A stretch of 64,000 bases of DNA, taken from the NCBI GenBank assembly GCA_033032865.1, contig JAWHQI010000065.1, forward strand, positions 434,001-498,000, written 5' to 3'. Below are positions 9,947 through 20,784 of the stretch, one piece after another (position 1 is the stretch's first letter; every line of letters begins with the position of its first letter). The notes beneath the pieces are model-generated. The model ran no database searches and was not told the DNA's origin. It worked only from the letters and a program-made list of their open reading frames with translations. A program made the translations under genes and the position numbers. The DNA is from Dactylorhiza incarnata (lineage: Eukaryota > Streptophyta > Magnoliopsida > Asparagales > Orchidaceae).

Positions 9947-10990
9947 CCCCAAACACTACTCCCGATAAGTCTTAATAAGCATTGTGAGGTTTAGTACTTT
10001 GGTTTGAATTTAATCGATCTTGTGCAAACATTATTTTAATTACCATATTTTACTTCTCTTTGGTACCCGAATCACTTTCTTTATGATGAAATATATTTCT
10101 TATATACTGTGATCCACCAAACACTACTTCGTATCCCTGATAAGTCTTAATGAGCATTATGTGTGTGAAGCACCTTTGTATTAGTGTTTTAAAACTGTAT
10201 TGAAGTTGTGAAAACAATTTTACCTTGCTTGATTACTATGTTAGTACACAAATCAATGCATAATGGTATCTTATTACTTATTACATGACATATTAATCTT
10301 GATGTTTTTCACTTATGTACACTTCATTGTTTCTTGTAACACGTCCACACATAAGAATTGGGCCATAATCATGGTTGAACATTTCTTACATTATTTGTTA
10401 ATATTCTAGATTACTTATCATGAACACTACAATGTCCCTTAATTTAGCTTTCACATCATATCATACTGTAGTTATTATCTCATGCGTTTATATACATTGT
10501 GGGTATCCTTTCTTATTTATGAAACCTAAATCGTCAAATCATATATTAACTTATTTCATTTTTTTGTTTTCCTTATGATTCTCCATTCACTTTTTACGAT
10601 ATTCTACTTTTCTCTACGGTTATGCTCTCGCTCTTTTTTATTTTGCTAATAAGAAAGGGTGAGATAATTATATTGAGATTGAAACAAATATGAAAATATT
10701 TATTTTGAAATTAAGGCAAGTACTTATATCACCTTTAGGGAAAGATCAAATTTAGGGGGAGTTAACATTAGGAAAAGTTTATCACCTATTCTAAAACAAT
10801 TATCACATTTTTTGAACAACTTTAAATGATTATTATTTGCACTCCACTATGAATACAAGCTTTATGTGTTCTTTATTTCTCAATCCCGGGATTTGTTATT
10901 ATTAAAATGGGGAGTTTATTGGAATATGATTTGTACACCATGATCGTCACGCCCTTGGTTTGCGAATAACAAATCTTAACGTGTATTTAA
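9947..10990. other. AT-rich non-coding DNA
   Basis: I see no gene or recognisable transposon. One short duplication is present: AAACACTACT followed by GATAAGTCTTAAT and GCATT occurs at 9951-9990 and again, with an extra few bases, at 10124-10160. No open frame is convincing. Confidence 0.6.
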
Positions 10991-11290
10991 TCTACCTTGC
11001 ATTTATTTTGTAGTGTGCAAGTTCAGGAAACACCCGTGGTACAAAACATACATGCTACATCAAAACCCGAGCTAAAATGATAAAGCCAAAGCCTAAATTC
11101 AAGGCTACCATCGGCGATACCCTATATCGCCCGATGATAACATTCGACACATGACGACTGACTGTCAAAGCTTGCTTTGGGCTTTGGACAGAAAGGGAGT
11201 GACAAAATTCAAGTTTTACTACCGCCCGACAATAACACCTACCGCCTGGCGTTAGCTCCAATCTCCAGATAGAAGGCTCCGTTGTTCTAC

Positions 11291-11330
11291 CTACCGCCCG
11301 CGATATCTACCTACCGCCCGCGATATCTCC
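11291..11330 (+). repeat. Tandem repeat, 2 x 20 bp
   Basis: CTACCGCCCGCGATATCTAC is followed at once by the same 20 bases with one change. Related words (CTACCGCGCCGCGATAG at 11431-11447, GCGCTGCGGTAGC near 11366) occur up to the TATA box; the 11430 copy is a near-palindrome. Confidence 0.85.
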
Positions 11331-11459
11331 AACCTTCATATGGAAGGCTCTGCCATTTGTCTATTGCGCTGCGGTAGCTCAAGGCAAAGATGAAATCCTC
11401 CGTCGTTCGACTAATGCCAACTGTACCGAGCTACCGCGCCGCGATAGCTTCCCAGAGAG

Positions 11460-11467
11460 CTATAAAT
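11460..11467 (+). promoter_or_regulatory. TATA box in the LTR-like segment
   Basis: CTATAAATGC follows directly on the CpG-rich repeats and precedes a transcribed-looking pyrimidine-rich segment. Confidence 0.45.
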
Positions 11468-12187
11468 GCATCGTATTCTCTTTGGATCTTCACCACTTCT
11501 GATTCAAGCACCAATATACTCCGAGGAGAGGACATCCCAAATACCTCCAAAGCCTGCTACGAGTCCCAAGCCTCCACATTCATCGATACGAAGTAAGATT
11601 GATAGTTATTATCGATATTCAAGAGAAGAGCTCGCGTTCTACAATGACGATCTTGAGCGATTATTCCACGTTTTCGTTCGACATCATTTATACAGGGAGT
11701 TAATCACCCATGTTTTTTTGTATCTTTTTCTTTGTATTTTGACTTTTTAATCTCTTATTTTTGTAGAGTGACAATTTACCTCGCATGTGGTAACTAGATC
11801 GAGATGCAAGGCTAGGGCAGAAAATTCGCCTCTAGTATGGAGACTAGATCTAGGATAGTAAGTCTAAGGGGGAGTGAGGCCGATTTAGGGTGGATCAGCT
11901 TGGGCCAACCGGTTCTTAGGGAGAAATGTCGGTATAGAAAATATCAAAATTTATTTTTCTGTCACCTTGATCCTAGCGTCACGCCATTATCAAGAATGAC
12001 CTTTTTGTATTATGAAAATTATTTATGAAGAATTTTCTGATTTTCTTCTATGGTTACGAAAGTTTAATATTGTTATTTCTGCTACACTTTAATCTTATTT
12101 TATAGATGAAATTATTTTGATGAAAAAAAGTTCTAAGTTTTAATCAATCCTTATCCCCCTCTCTAAGGAAGCTTAGCGATCCAACAC

Positions 12188-12659
12188 ATTATGCGCACAG
12201 TTCCCAAGTTTTTGCCTTGCGGACAAGGCGGACTTCCAGAGGGCATCATTGTTACGGACGTGGGCGAGGGGCGTCCTCTTGTGTGGTGCATATATCGACG
12301 TCGGGACCGAAGGGACGAGGATACATATCCCAACAGGATGATGAACGTTGGCTAGTAGTGCGCACGGGCATCACATACTCCGTCATCTCTATTTTTATTA
12401 TCGCATCTGTATTTCGGGCCCGTGCGGTTATTTACCGCCCATTTGTGCTTATGAGTAAGACACTATATAAGCCTATGTATGATGTCGTTGTTATTGGCAG
12501 ACCAACTTCAGCTATGGGCATCGTTGTTAATGACAGACCAAAATATAAAATCAAAGAGTCCTGTCATTTTTTCAATAACGCGGGATGCCAATAGCCACAT
12601 GTGGTATGCCATTAAATTTTTCCTTGTTTATCTTGGAGATACGATCATTTTAATGTGAG
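12188..12659. other. Unassigned segment with a 20-bp direct repeat
   Basis: An open frame of 125 codons (12217-12594, +) has no motif I recognise and an amino-acid composition not typical of a conserved protein. Within it, TCGTTGTTATTGGCAGACCA (12485-12504) is repeated with two changes at 12521-12540. A TATA-like ACTATATAAGCC lies at 12461-12472. It could be the end of a DNA transposon, but I see no matching inverted terminus. Confidence 0.4.
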
Positions 12660-13268
12660 CCTTAGGGGCTAAAATTTCCTATACAATCCCCTTCTTCTCC
12701 CCCTACCCTCCTCTAAACCTTAGTGTCTAAAAGTGTATTTATATCTATAACTAAATGTATATATTGATGATAAGGGACCATGTACAACCATAGACAATAT
12801 TATATGCACAATATATAAAACACATCTTTGAACACTCCCCTTCAAGTTGGATCATGTATGGTGATCATGCCCAAGTAGTTACAATGATATTTCACTCTTG
12901 GTCCTGGGAATCCTTTTGTAAGAATATCAACTAATTGTTCCACAGTTTTAATATATCCTAGAGAAATAATCTCTTCTTCATACTTCTCTAACAAAGGGAC
13001 GGTCTACCTCAATGTACTTGATACGCTCGTGGAAGGCTGGATTAGAAGTGATTTGCAGTGGATCCTGATTGCCATACCATAATTGTGTGGGTTCCTGAAC
13101 AAGGTAGTGTTTCTTTGAAGGATCTATCGGGCTAGCATAACTTCCGCAGCCGTGTGACATATATCACGATACTCAACTTCAACATTAGATCTAGCAACTA
13201 TGGTTTGCTTCTTACTCCGCCATGAGATTAGGTTATCACCCATAAAAACAGTGAATCCAGTGGCCTGT
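12660..13268 (-). mobile_element. Copia 3' end: RNase H, polypurine tract and LTR part
   Basis: On the minus strand, 13268-12990 reads as copia RNase H with NLISWRSKKQTIVARS, then NPAFHERIKYIEVDRPFVRE, broken by stops and with a poor central part. A purine tract (minus GAAGGGGAGTG, 12833-12843) is followed by an AT-rich LTR-like stretch to about 12660. Upstream of 13268 the element is gone and the sequence changes to the flank of the ClpP3 exons, so this is a truncated 3' end. Confidence 0.7.
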
Positions 13269-14033
13269 TCTTTTTCAGAAAAGGAGCCGTTACTTCATTC
13301 TATTCAGTTTTGAAGATCTCTTGAAAACTATGAATTCCATTATTTTTTATGCAAAAGTTGTTTCAGTTTCATTCTTATTTACTTTAATGGGCAAATTTTG
13401 ATGTGACCCCTATAACTCTTGAATAGAGAATGTATTCGAATTTGTTTCAGTAACTTCATGGTGCTCCATAGCAGAGATGTCGAGGAGTCCGTTGACCGCA
13501 CTGTTGATGCAGTTGTATTGTGCTGATATACTGGACCCTTATTGATTGGACCTATATGATTCTTTATGAACTTGAAGCAAATTTATAGCATCTATGATCT
13601 CAATCTATACTAACGTTAGTTATCAACGAGTGGTCAGCAGAAAAACATGGAATGGAGATTCCGCCTCAGTTATGTAGTTAATATAAGTGTCTGCAAATTG
13701 TCATCCTCTTCCATGTGCATCCTCTTTAGGGTGGACTCTCCTCGTTGGTGTCCATATTGTGGAACACACCCAGAGAATGCCGCTCGGCCAACTTGGTGGC
13801 ACTGAAATGGGCGCGAAATATCTCTCTTCTGTTCTGATGGAGTGGTGCCTGTGGCATATTTGGGGGTTTAAGTAAAAGAATAACACTAGGCTGCTTGCAG
13901 ATAGATTTTTTTATGTCTATTATTATTCTCTCCTTTTGTTTTGATACAGAGATTAGCTGCTCAGCTTTCATTAGGATGGTTTTGTGAGTATATATATAAA
14001 TACAAAATTTTCATTTGCTTATTGTTCTTCCAG
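13269..14033 (+). other. Flank or intron upstream of the ClpP3 exons
   Basis: This AT-rich stretch carries no convincing coding exon. It ends in a good 3' splice site (pyrimidine-rich, CTTCCAG at 14027-14033). I looked for the exons that should carry the ClpP catalytic serine and histidine and did not find them. A stretch at 13951-13982 looks exon-sized but does not match ClpP. Confidence 0.5.
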
Positions 14034-14512
14034 ACAACAGATATGGGCTTAAGGATAAGGGAGATGATGTACCACAAAGTTAAGATGAACAAAATATTCT
14101 CAAGAATTACTGGGAAACCCGAGCACCAGGTGATGCTCTATATATGTCGGTTCTCTATACTTACTCATTAAACGTTACCTTTCTTTCAACAGTATAAGTG
14201 ATTTTTCTTTCATTTTTCTAGATTGAGATAGACACGGACCGAGACAATTTCATGAATCCCTGGGAGGCGAAGGAATATGGATTAGTTGATGCTGTCATTG
14301 ATGACGGAAAGCCAGGCTTGATCGCACCAATTGCAGACGCGTCGCCGCCTCCGAAAACCCGCGTGTGGGACTTGTGGAAGATTGAAGGTAGTAAAAAGGC
14401 CAAGAAGATTCTGCCATCAGAACTCAACCTTTCTCAAAATGGCAATCAAGCTGGCGGAGGAAATGAGGAGAAGGGCAAAGAAAAGGAAAAGGAGACCCAT
14501 GCACCAGTATGA
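14034..14512 (+). pseudogene. CLPP3: Last two exons of a ClpP3-like chloroplast protease gene
   Basis: Exon A (14034-14129, 32 codons, phase 0) encodes MGLRIREMMYHKVKMNKIFS and ITGKPEH. It ends at a GT donor; an intron of 92 bp runs to a TAG acceptor. Exon B (14222-14512) encodes [36 protein letters not shown], then [20 protein letters not shown] and a charged tail to a TGA. The D of DRDNF corresponds to the catalytic aspartate of ClpP. The PPPKT..WD.WK extension is what I recall of nuclear-encoded chloroplast ClpP3, a proteolytic subunit of the stromal Clp complex. The exons for the transit peptide and the catalytic Ser and His are not in the window, and a truncated copia lies 770 bp upstream. 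The frame and splice sites are intact, so this is either a truncated copy or the 3' end of a gene with distant 5' exons. Confidence 0.72.
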
Positions 14513-15889
14513 GCTCTTTAGTGACCTGAAAAAAGAGTCTTCAATACCCTAGAGGAAGAGAGGTTTTGGTCTCAACCAGTAGGATTCTTACTGGAGAAAG
14601 CTACAGAATTTAGGGGAGAGGAAGGCTGTTTGAGTGCACAATGTAAAGCTTCTTAGGATTTCCTTTACAGAATGAGGAGGATGAAATTTGAATGGTAGAA
14701 GATTTGCTCTTGTTGTATGTATTGAAGTATCATATTTTCTTTTTTGTTCTTGAGCAAATTGCTGCAATCAATTGTATGTGCCGTTGTCAAACCGAATGTA
14801 GTGCTGGTTTAGGAATGAGTTGTATGATTTCATCCATTCTGTTGTGTCGGCCGACTATGTCCGCTCTGAGTATTCGTTGAGCAGTGTTTGGAGAACCGCC
14901 GACCTACTTATGCGTCCATGAAGTCTGATGAATATAATTTGGAGTAAGCTGCCACTGAAGATAATATAAAGCATCAAAATATATGTACAATTCAACAAAT
15001 ATTTTCTCTTTAAGAAGGAAATATATATACTCTAGTAAAAGTAAGAAAAGAATTAATCAATGAATTAGTACATGTATTGTTGATTTTCTGCTGAAAACTT
15101 AGGGCTCTATCTTACTTTGGTGAATATATCTTTGGGTAATGTGACAGCACCTCCTCTATGTTGAATGAATCATGAGTTATTTTAAGAGCAATGTTAATAG
15201 AACACCTGGTTTCACTATTAGCAGCCGTGCGATACTAGCGCCTCATAAAATTCAAAATTAAAAAAATTTCATTCATTTCAAGATTTATGAAAAAATACGA
15301 GATTGACGAAAGGCTAAAATTAACATCCTTAATCCCTTCAAAAATTTCTAACATTTTTCATCAACTTGATCTTAGCGTCGTCAAGATCAATCTTTTTGTA
15401 TTCTGAAATTATTTATTATTTTGAAATCAAGCTTCAGTATTTGTTATAAATTTAGAAAGAAGTTCTTCTAAGCTCAACTTCTTCTTTTGTGGCGGTCCTT
15501 GTTGTTGAGGTTCTTTTTACAGAGGTAATTAGAGCCGTGACACATTTTGTTGTGGTTGAGCATTTTCTTGTGAGCAAGAGAAGTTCAGATGATTACACCA
15601 TCTCAGATTGTATGTATTTGCATATGGATATCTATGATTTCATATTTGGTTAACTACTCATCTCACATACTCAGGATTAGATGGATTAAACATTAGATTC
15701 CAAACTCGACAATCTATGGATGCATGTTTAGTTCCTCTGCAAATATCATATGATATGGATTTAACTTGTGTGGTGTCGTACCCGCCGTTTTTTGTTCTTC
15801 TTTCAATTTAATGCCCCTCTTAACTTATTATTTAATACCTCTAACTTATTATTTAATATTCCCATTGGATTGCTATTGACAACCATTCA
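14513..15889. other. 3' flank of ClpP3 exons and AT-rich DNA
   Basis: The first ~300 bases look like the 3' untranslated region and downstream flank of the ClpP3 exons. Beyond 14900 the DNA is AT-rich without a supported gene. A weak echo of the LTR-like segment lies at 15366-15430. Confidence 0.5.
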
Positions 15890-16410
15890 TGGCAATCTCC
15901 TCTAAAAGATCATAGCTTTCTTCTTTGGATTTTTTCCCTTAAAGACTCACTTGTAGCTGAATCTACTAACACTTGATTATTCCCAAAGAGTTTGTTATAA
16001 ATCATTTGAACTATATATAAGACAAAAATGGAGGTGGTGATGAGGACATTTATGTAGTGAGTCTTTGAATTCTCCCAAACTTCATATAAATAGTTCCAAT
16101 CTAATTGGGAGAAATTCTTAATATGCATTCTCATATTAGCAGTTTTAGATGGCGGAAAATATTTAGATAAAAATTTATGGGCAAGGGGTCATCCCATATT
16201 GCAATTAATCCCACCGGTAGTGAATTTAGCTAACTCTTGGCTCTATCTATTAACAAAAATGGAAATATTCTCAACCTAATGACATCACTTGTGACATCTT
16301 GATGTTCAAATGCATTACAAATTTCTATGATATTTATTATATGAAGATTAGGGTCATTTGTGATCCACTAAACTGAATATTATTTTGAATCATTTGAATT
16401 ATATCAAGTT
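15890..16410 (-). pseudogene. Athila/Tat-type Ty3/gypsy gag remnant
   Basis: Minus-strand reading gives DVIRLRIFPFLLIDRAKS, a stop, LNSLPVGLIAIWDD, then NYLYEVWENSKTH and VQMIYNKLFGNNQVLVDSAT. These follow the order of the Retrotrans_gag domain of Athila/Tat gypsy elements, where the family reads LFPFSL.DKAK.WL..LP.G.I..W, YEAWERFKELL and Q..FYNGL. Stops and a frameshift show it is old. No LTR or pol is recognisable around it. Confidence 0.65.
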
Positions 16411-16537
16411 TGATTTCAAAGTTATTTGCAGTGATTGTTGGTCTTGTAATTCTAGAACTAGCACCATCAATTAGATTTTATGTGGTTGATTCATATTGGG
16501 TTGTACATTAATATTTGCCATTATGTTTCTATTAATC

Positions 16538-16583
16538 TCGACCCCACTATAGTGGGATAAAGGCTTGAATGTTGTTGTTTATG
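16538..16583 (+). repeat. SINE/LINE-like 3' tail fragment
   Basis: CTCGACCCCACTATAGTGGG followed by ATAAAGGCTTGAATGTTGTTG resembles the 3' ends of some plant SINEs and LINEs, which carry a small hairpin and a TTG-repeat tail. Nothing upstream shows a Pol III promoter or a coding region, so this is at most a fragment. Confidence 0.35.
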
Positions 16584-16944
16584 TTTCTATTAACTCTTCT
16601 CAATTGAGTGAGAGTGCATTTGATTTCATTATTAAGAGGTAAAAATTACTTTCCCTCTTGATTTTGGTATAAAACAAACAAAACTAAATAAGATAACAAT
16701 GAATAATAATTTAAAACAATCTAGAATAAAATATATAAAAATAACTACAAAGCTATTGCACAAAATAATCTCCAGCAATAGTGCCAAAAACTTGATGTGC
16801 ATGCTAGTATATACATGCTATATATTCGTAAATGCACCGCTCTCTCAAGTTGTAAAGATACTGAGAATGTATCGTCTCTATAGTGATTAATTGTGAATTA
16901 CAAAATAGCTATTTAAAATATAGTGTATCTAGAGAATCGATTTA

Positions 16945-18071
16945 GGGCCTGTTTGAGAGGATTTTTTTAGCTTCTTTTCATTTTCTGAAAAACGTCATCG
17001 CACCTAACAAATCGTTTGGATTGCCTACCGGTGGGAAAAGCTACCGCGGAAAACTCATTTTTCTTCTCCTTTTGAAAAGTCATTTGTCCCCCAACTTTTC
17101 AACATTTTCGAAAAACACTTCTTCATCACTATACAAGGTTAGCGCATTTTTCGCCCGAGCGTAAATTTTTCCCCCGTGCGTAAATTTTACCGTCGGACGA
17201 GACTTTCTTCGCCCATGGGCGCATTTTAGGCCTGGACTCGAACTTTTCGCTTGGTCGCGATTTTTTTGCACGGTCGCGCATTTTTCGCCCGTGCGCGCTT
17301 TTTTTTGCCCGAGCGCGCATTTTCCGCGCGGGCACGCATTTTTCGCCCAGGCACTCATTTTCGCGCGGGCGCGCATTTTTTCTCGCGGGCGCGCATTTTT
17401 TCGCGCGGGCACGCATTTTTTCGAGCGGGCGCGTATTTTTTCACGCGGGCCCCGCATTTTTCACGCGGGCGCGCATTTTTCACTCGGGCGCGCATTTTTT
17501 CGCCCGGGCGTGCATATTTCGTGCGTGCGCATTTTTTCACACGGGCGCGCATTTTTCGCTCGGGCAAAAAAATGCGTGTCCGGGAGAAAAGTTCTTGCCC
17601 GGAAAAAATATGCGCTCGGACGAAAAATGCGCTCCTGGGAAGAAAATGCAAGTCCGAGTGAAAAATGCGCGCCCGGGCGAAAAATGCGAGTTCGGGCAAA
17701 AAATGCACGCACTGGCGAAAAAAATGTGCGCCCGGGCGAAAAATACGCGTCTGCGCGAAAAAATGTGTATTAGGGCGACAAATGCGTGCCCGGGCGAAAA
17801 ATGTACGTCCGGACAAAAAATTCGCGCTCGGGTGCTCATTACCCACACAGTCGGGCATTTTTCTGTCCGGGCTTGCATTTTTAATAAAAAAAGTTTCCGC
17901 AACAGAGATTTGCCAAACAGTTTTTAAAGTTGTTCTCATTTTTGAAAATCTCTGCAAAAGAAGTTTACCCAAACAGATCTTCTTTTGCAATAGATATTTT
18001 TCAAAAACACATTTTCCTAATATCCTTTTGCCACCACTTCTCCTTTCAAAAAAGCCCTCCCAAATAGACCC
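16945..18071. mobile_element. PIF/Harbinger-like non-autonomous element 1
   Basis: The left end reads GGGCCTGTTTGAGAGG and the right end, inverted, GGGTCTATTTGGGAGG, an imperfect terminal inverted repeat. The flanks are TTA (16942-16944) and TAA (18072-18074), close to the 3-bp TWA duplication of PIF/Harbinger elements; one base would have changed. No transposase is encoded. Most of the inside (17141-17870) is a CpG-rich repeat array that changes orientation halfway. Confidence 0.65.
17141..17870. repeat. CpG-rich 19-bp repeat array, inverted halves
   Basis: From 17141 to about 17560 the units read like GCGCATTTTTCGCCCGGGC; from about 17570 to 17870 they read as the reverse complement (GGGCGAAAAATGCGCGCCC). 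The units are degenerate and spaced 19-20 bp. The array can therefore fold on itself, or a transcript can. Because three 19-bp units make 57 bases, reading frames cycle through three peptides (SPGRAF, FARAR, FRPGA types) and stay open over long distances without being genes. Confidence 0.9.
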
Positions 18072-18450
18072 TAAATTGGAATTAATTACAACTAATGAAT
18101 AAAAATAATTAACTACAGATTTAAAAGATAGAGTTAAAATATCAATTAAAATTTAGCTTTGATAAACTATGAGGATTTAAAGGTAGGGTGATTGTTTCAT
18201 AAAAAAGCTTTAATGCCTCATGAGTGTTAGTAAAAGCTTTAATGCCTCATGAAAAATACAAACTACATTTATTATTTAGAAATGAAGTTACCACATACAT
18301 CACACCCATAATAAATTAATTGATTCATGGTCTAAAATCAATTATTACACAAGAAACTAGAGTAGTGGTCATTAACAGTAGAGTACACATTAGGCACTTG
18401 AATAGAACTTTAGTTATGCAAATTATAATTGAAATAAACATAATCACTTA
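18072..18450. other. Spacer between the two PIF-like elements
   Basis: This AT-rich stretch of 379 bases holds no gene. A 20-base phrase (AAGCTTTAATGCCTCATGA) occurs twice, at 18207-18225 and 18234-18252. Confidence 0.6.
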
Positions 18451-19897
18451 GGGTCCGTTCGTTTGCACGGAATTGAAAACTTAGAATTGGAATTCGACGA
18501 TGAATTCCAATTACGTCGTTCGGTTTTTAGGTAGTTTTAATAATTGGAATTTGAGTTGAATATCATGGGATTGATTTTAGCTTAAGCACAAAATCTTGTT
18601 GGACATATCGGAATTGGGCGAGCAATGACTCCTTAACTGCGCTTCCCGTTCCTCCTCGACATTCTGACTCGCTAGGGCTCCTCCACTTTCCAGCAACTCG
18701 TGATCTTCCGATGATCCAGCAGGGCGCGCATATTTTTGCCCTAACGCGCATTTTTTCGCCCGACATGCGTTTTTCGCCCGGGCGCGCGTTTTTTGCACGG
18801 GAACGCATTTTTTCGCCCGGGCTCGTTTTTCTCCCGGGCGCGCGTTATTCACCCGGGCGCGCGTTTTGTAGCCCGGGCGCTCGTTTTGTCGCCCGGGCGC
18901 GCGTATTTCGCACGGGCACCCATTTTTCGCCCGGGCTCGCATTTTTCGCCAGGGCGCGCATTTTTGTCCTTGCGCGCGTTTTTCCCACTGGCGCTCGTTT
19001 TTCACCCGGGCGCGCATTTTTTGCCCGGGCGCGTGTATTTCTATCGGGTGCGCGTATTTCGCCCTGACGTGCATTTTTTGCCCAAACACACATTTTTCGC
19101 CCTGACGCGCATTTTTCGATTGTACGCATGCATTTTTGTCGGGGTGTGCGTTTTGCGCTCGGGTGTGCGTTTTGCGCCCGGGCGCGCGTTTTTCGCCCGG
19201 GTGCGCGTTTTTTTTTTCTTCCGGGCGCCTGTTTTGTCTCCCGGGCGGGCGTTTTTTCGCCATGACGCGCGTTTTTCGCCCGGGGCGCACGTTTTTTCGC
19301 CCGGGCGCGCATTTTTCGCCCGGCCGCGCGTTTTTCGCCCGGGCGCGCGTTTTTCGCCCGGGCGCCCATTTTTTGCCAGGGCGGGCGTTTTTTGCCGGGG
19401 CGCGCGTTTTGTCGTCGGGGCGCGCATTTTTTGCCCGAGCGCGCGTTTTTCGCCCGGGCGCGCATATTGTCGCATGGGCGCGCGTTTTTCGCCCTGGCGT
19501 GTATTTTTCACCCCGGACGCGCGTATTGTCGTCGGGGTGTGCGTTTTGCGCCCGGGCGCGAGTTTTTTGCCCTGGCGCGCTTTTTGCGCCAGAGTGCGTG
19601 TTTTTTGTCTAAGCATGCGTTGTGTCGAGGCGTGCATTTTTTTAGCAGGCCCATTTTTTATTATATATGTAAAAAAATATTAATTTTTTCATAATATTTT
19701 ATAATTCTTTGATTGAATTTTATTTAACAAACGAACAAAAAAATTGATTAATTTTACAATATTCACCAATAATGTTTATTAGGCGAACGTTGGAATTGGA
19801 ATTAAACCAATTCTAATTCTGAATATCGAATCTCAATATCAAATTCTAATATCAAATTCTAATATCAAATTCCAATTCCATCCAAACGAACGGGCCC
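18451..19897. mobile_element. PIF/Harbinger-like non-autonomous element 2
   Basis: The ends are GGGTCCGTTCGTTTGCACGG and, inverted from the right, GGGCCCGTTCGTTTGGATGG, a good terminal inverted repeat. It is flanked by TTA on both sides (18448-18450 and 19898-19900), the PIF/Harbinger duplication. Subterminal parts are rich in GAATT-type words. No transposase is encoded. A stretch before the array (18594-18720) is unlike the rest and may be captured genomic DNA. The interior is a long CpG-rich array of the same unit as element 1. Confidence 0.75.
18722..19640 (+). repeat. CpG-rich 19-bp repeat array, single orientation
   Basis: About 45 or more degenerate copies of CGCCCGGGCGCGCATTTTT (or GTTTTT) run head to tail at 19-20 bp spacing. 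Unlike the array in element 1 they keep one orientation throughout. The long arginine-, alanine- and phenylalanine-rich open frames on both strands (up to 296 codons) are products of the repeat, not genes. Confidence 0.9.
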
Positions 19898-19900
19898 TTA

Positions 19901-20784
19901 TTGAAATCCTAATATTATTTCACAATACTACCCAATAACCCAACAAGAGAGATAATCTCTCATTGTTTGAAAAACCATAGAAAGATTGATGATAACAAAT
20001 AATGAATTGCTTGATATTAGTTAAGCAGTTCAGAGAATAGAGCATATAAATGTAAACGCTACAAGGGGGGCATCATTCTTCTAAGAGATCTACAAGCCAA
20101 ACTCCAAATCGACATCCAATTATTGTTCCTTTGATCTTGTATGGTTACCCTCTCTAAAATATTTGAAATATTAAGAGATGGATTCCTCTAACTTGGGCTC
20201 TTCTTTTCAATTGAAATGAAGAGTATTTATATAAATAGACAAAATACTAGGGTGTGCGTGAAAATGTACATGTGTGTGTTTCTCATAACTACAACAAACC
20301 ACTCACAAAATGGAGGGAACCACCTAAAACAATCGGGAATTTGGAGATAACTGTCGAAGATGCATGACTGTGGTATAAACTCACGAGCGTATGTTTGTGT
20401 TGTAATTGTCAATGAACTGGGATCAGAAAAAACATACAGGCGTGCTAGCTTGCGCATGGGTGCTTGTCTGGAAGAACACATGAGCGTGCATTTGGAATTG
20501 TATTAAAAATGCACGAGCATGTGTTTGGCGTATAGTTTTTGTGTTTGATTTGCATGTCATACTTGGGGCATGTGTAAGGTTGCACAATGATGCTCCAGGG
20601 CATTCAATTTCTTATGTTACTTCTATGCCATTGTCCATGTATCGTTCTCATCCAAATTGTCTTCAATAGTTCCATTAAGTCCAATAAGCTCCAAATTGCG
20701 CCTTCCTTAGTTCTCTAATAAGAAAATATAAATAATGTGTAAATCCATCTCTAAATAACTAAAACCCATAGAAATTCAATGTTA
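19901..20784. other. AT-rich DNA without a supported gene
   Basis: I find no coding region. A possible TATA box (TTTATATAAATAG, 20226-20238) and a stretch with recurring GAGCGT / GCACGAGC words (20380-20530) would suit an old LTR of the copia fragment that follows, but I see no LTR boundaries. Confidence 0.35.

Larger units (their letters stand above)
10991..12187 (+). repeat. LTR-like segment with TATA box
   Basis: The segment resembles a copia-type LTR: a CpG-rich part with short repeats (11100-11450), a TATA box at 11460-11467, a pyrimidine-rich transcribed part, and an end reading CCCCCTCTCTAAGG followed by CCAACA near 12187, similar to the ends of many plant copia LTRs. No primer site follows and no second copy is in the window, so it may be a solo LTR or a remnant. 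A weaker match to its 11955-12040 part (CTTGATC, TAGCGTC, CTTTTTGTATT) occurs at 15366-15430. Confidence 0.4.

Noticed and set aside
12217..12594. 125-codon open frame as a host gene.
   Set aside because: No recognisable domain, unusual composition, and an internal 20-bp direct repeat; neighbouring DNA is transposon remnants.
13951..13982. A further ClpP3 exon between an AG and a GTGAGT.
   Set aside because: The splice-like borders are good, but the peptide (RLAAQLSLGWF) does not match any ClpP region expected before exon A.
16538..16583. A complete SINE.
   Set aside because: Only a hairpin and TTG-like tail are visible; no Pol III A and B boxes or target duplication could be found upstream.
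17141..19640. Possible CRISPR-like or satellite array.
   Set aside because: There are no unique spacers, the units are contiguous and degenerate, and each array lies within transposon termini in plant DNA.
17080..19694. Long arginine/alanine/phenylalanine-rich open frames on both strands (up to 296 codons).
   Set aside because: They follow from a 19-bp CpG-rich repeat without stop codons; three units make 57 bases, so all frames cycle and remain open. No start context, domain or homology supports a protein.
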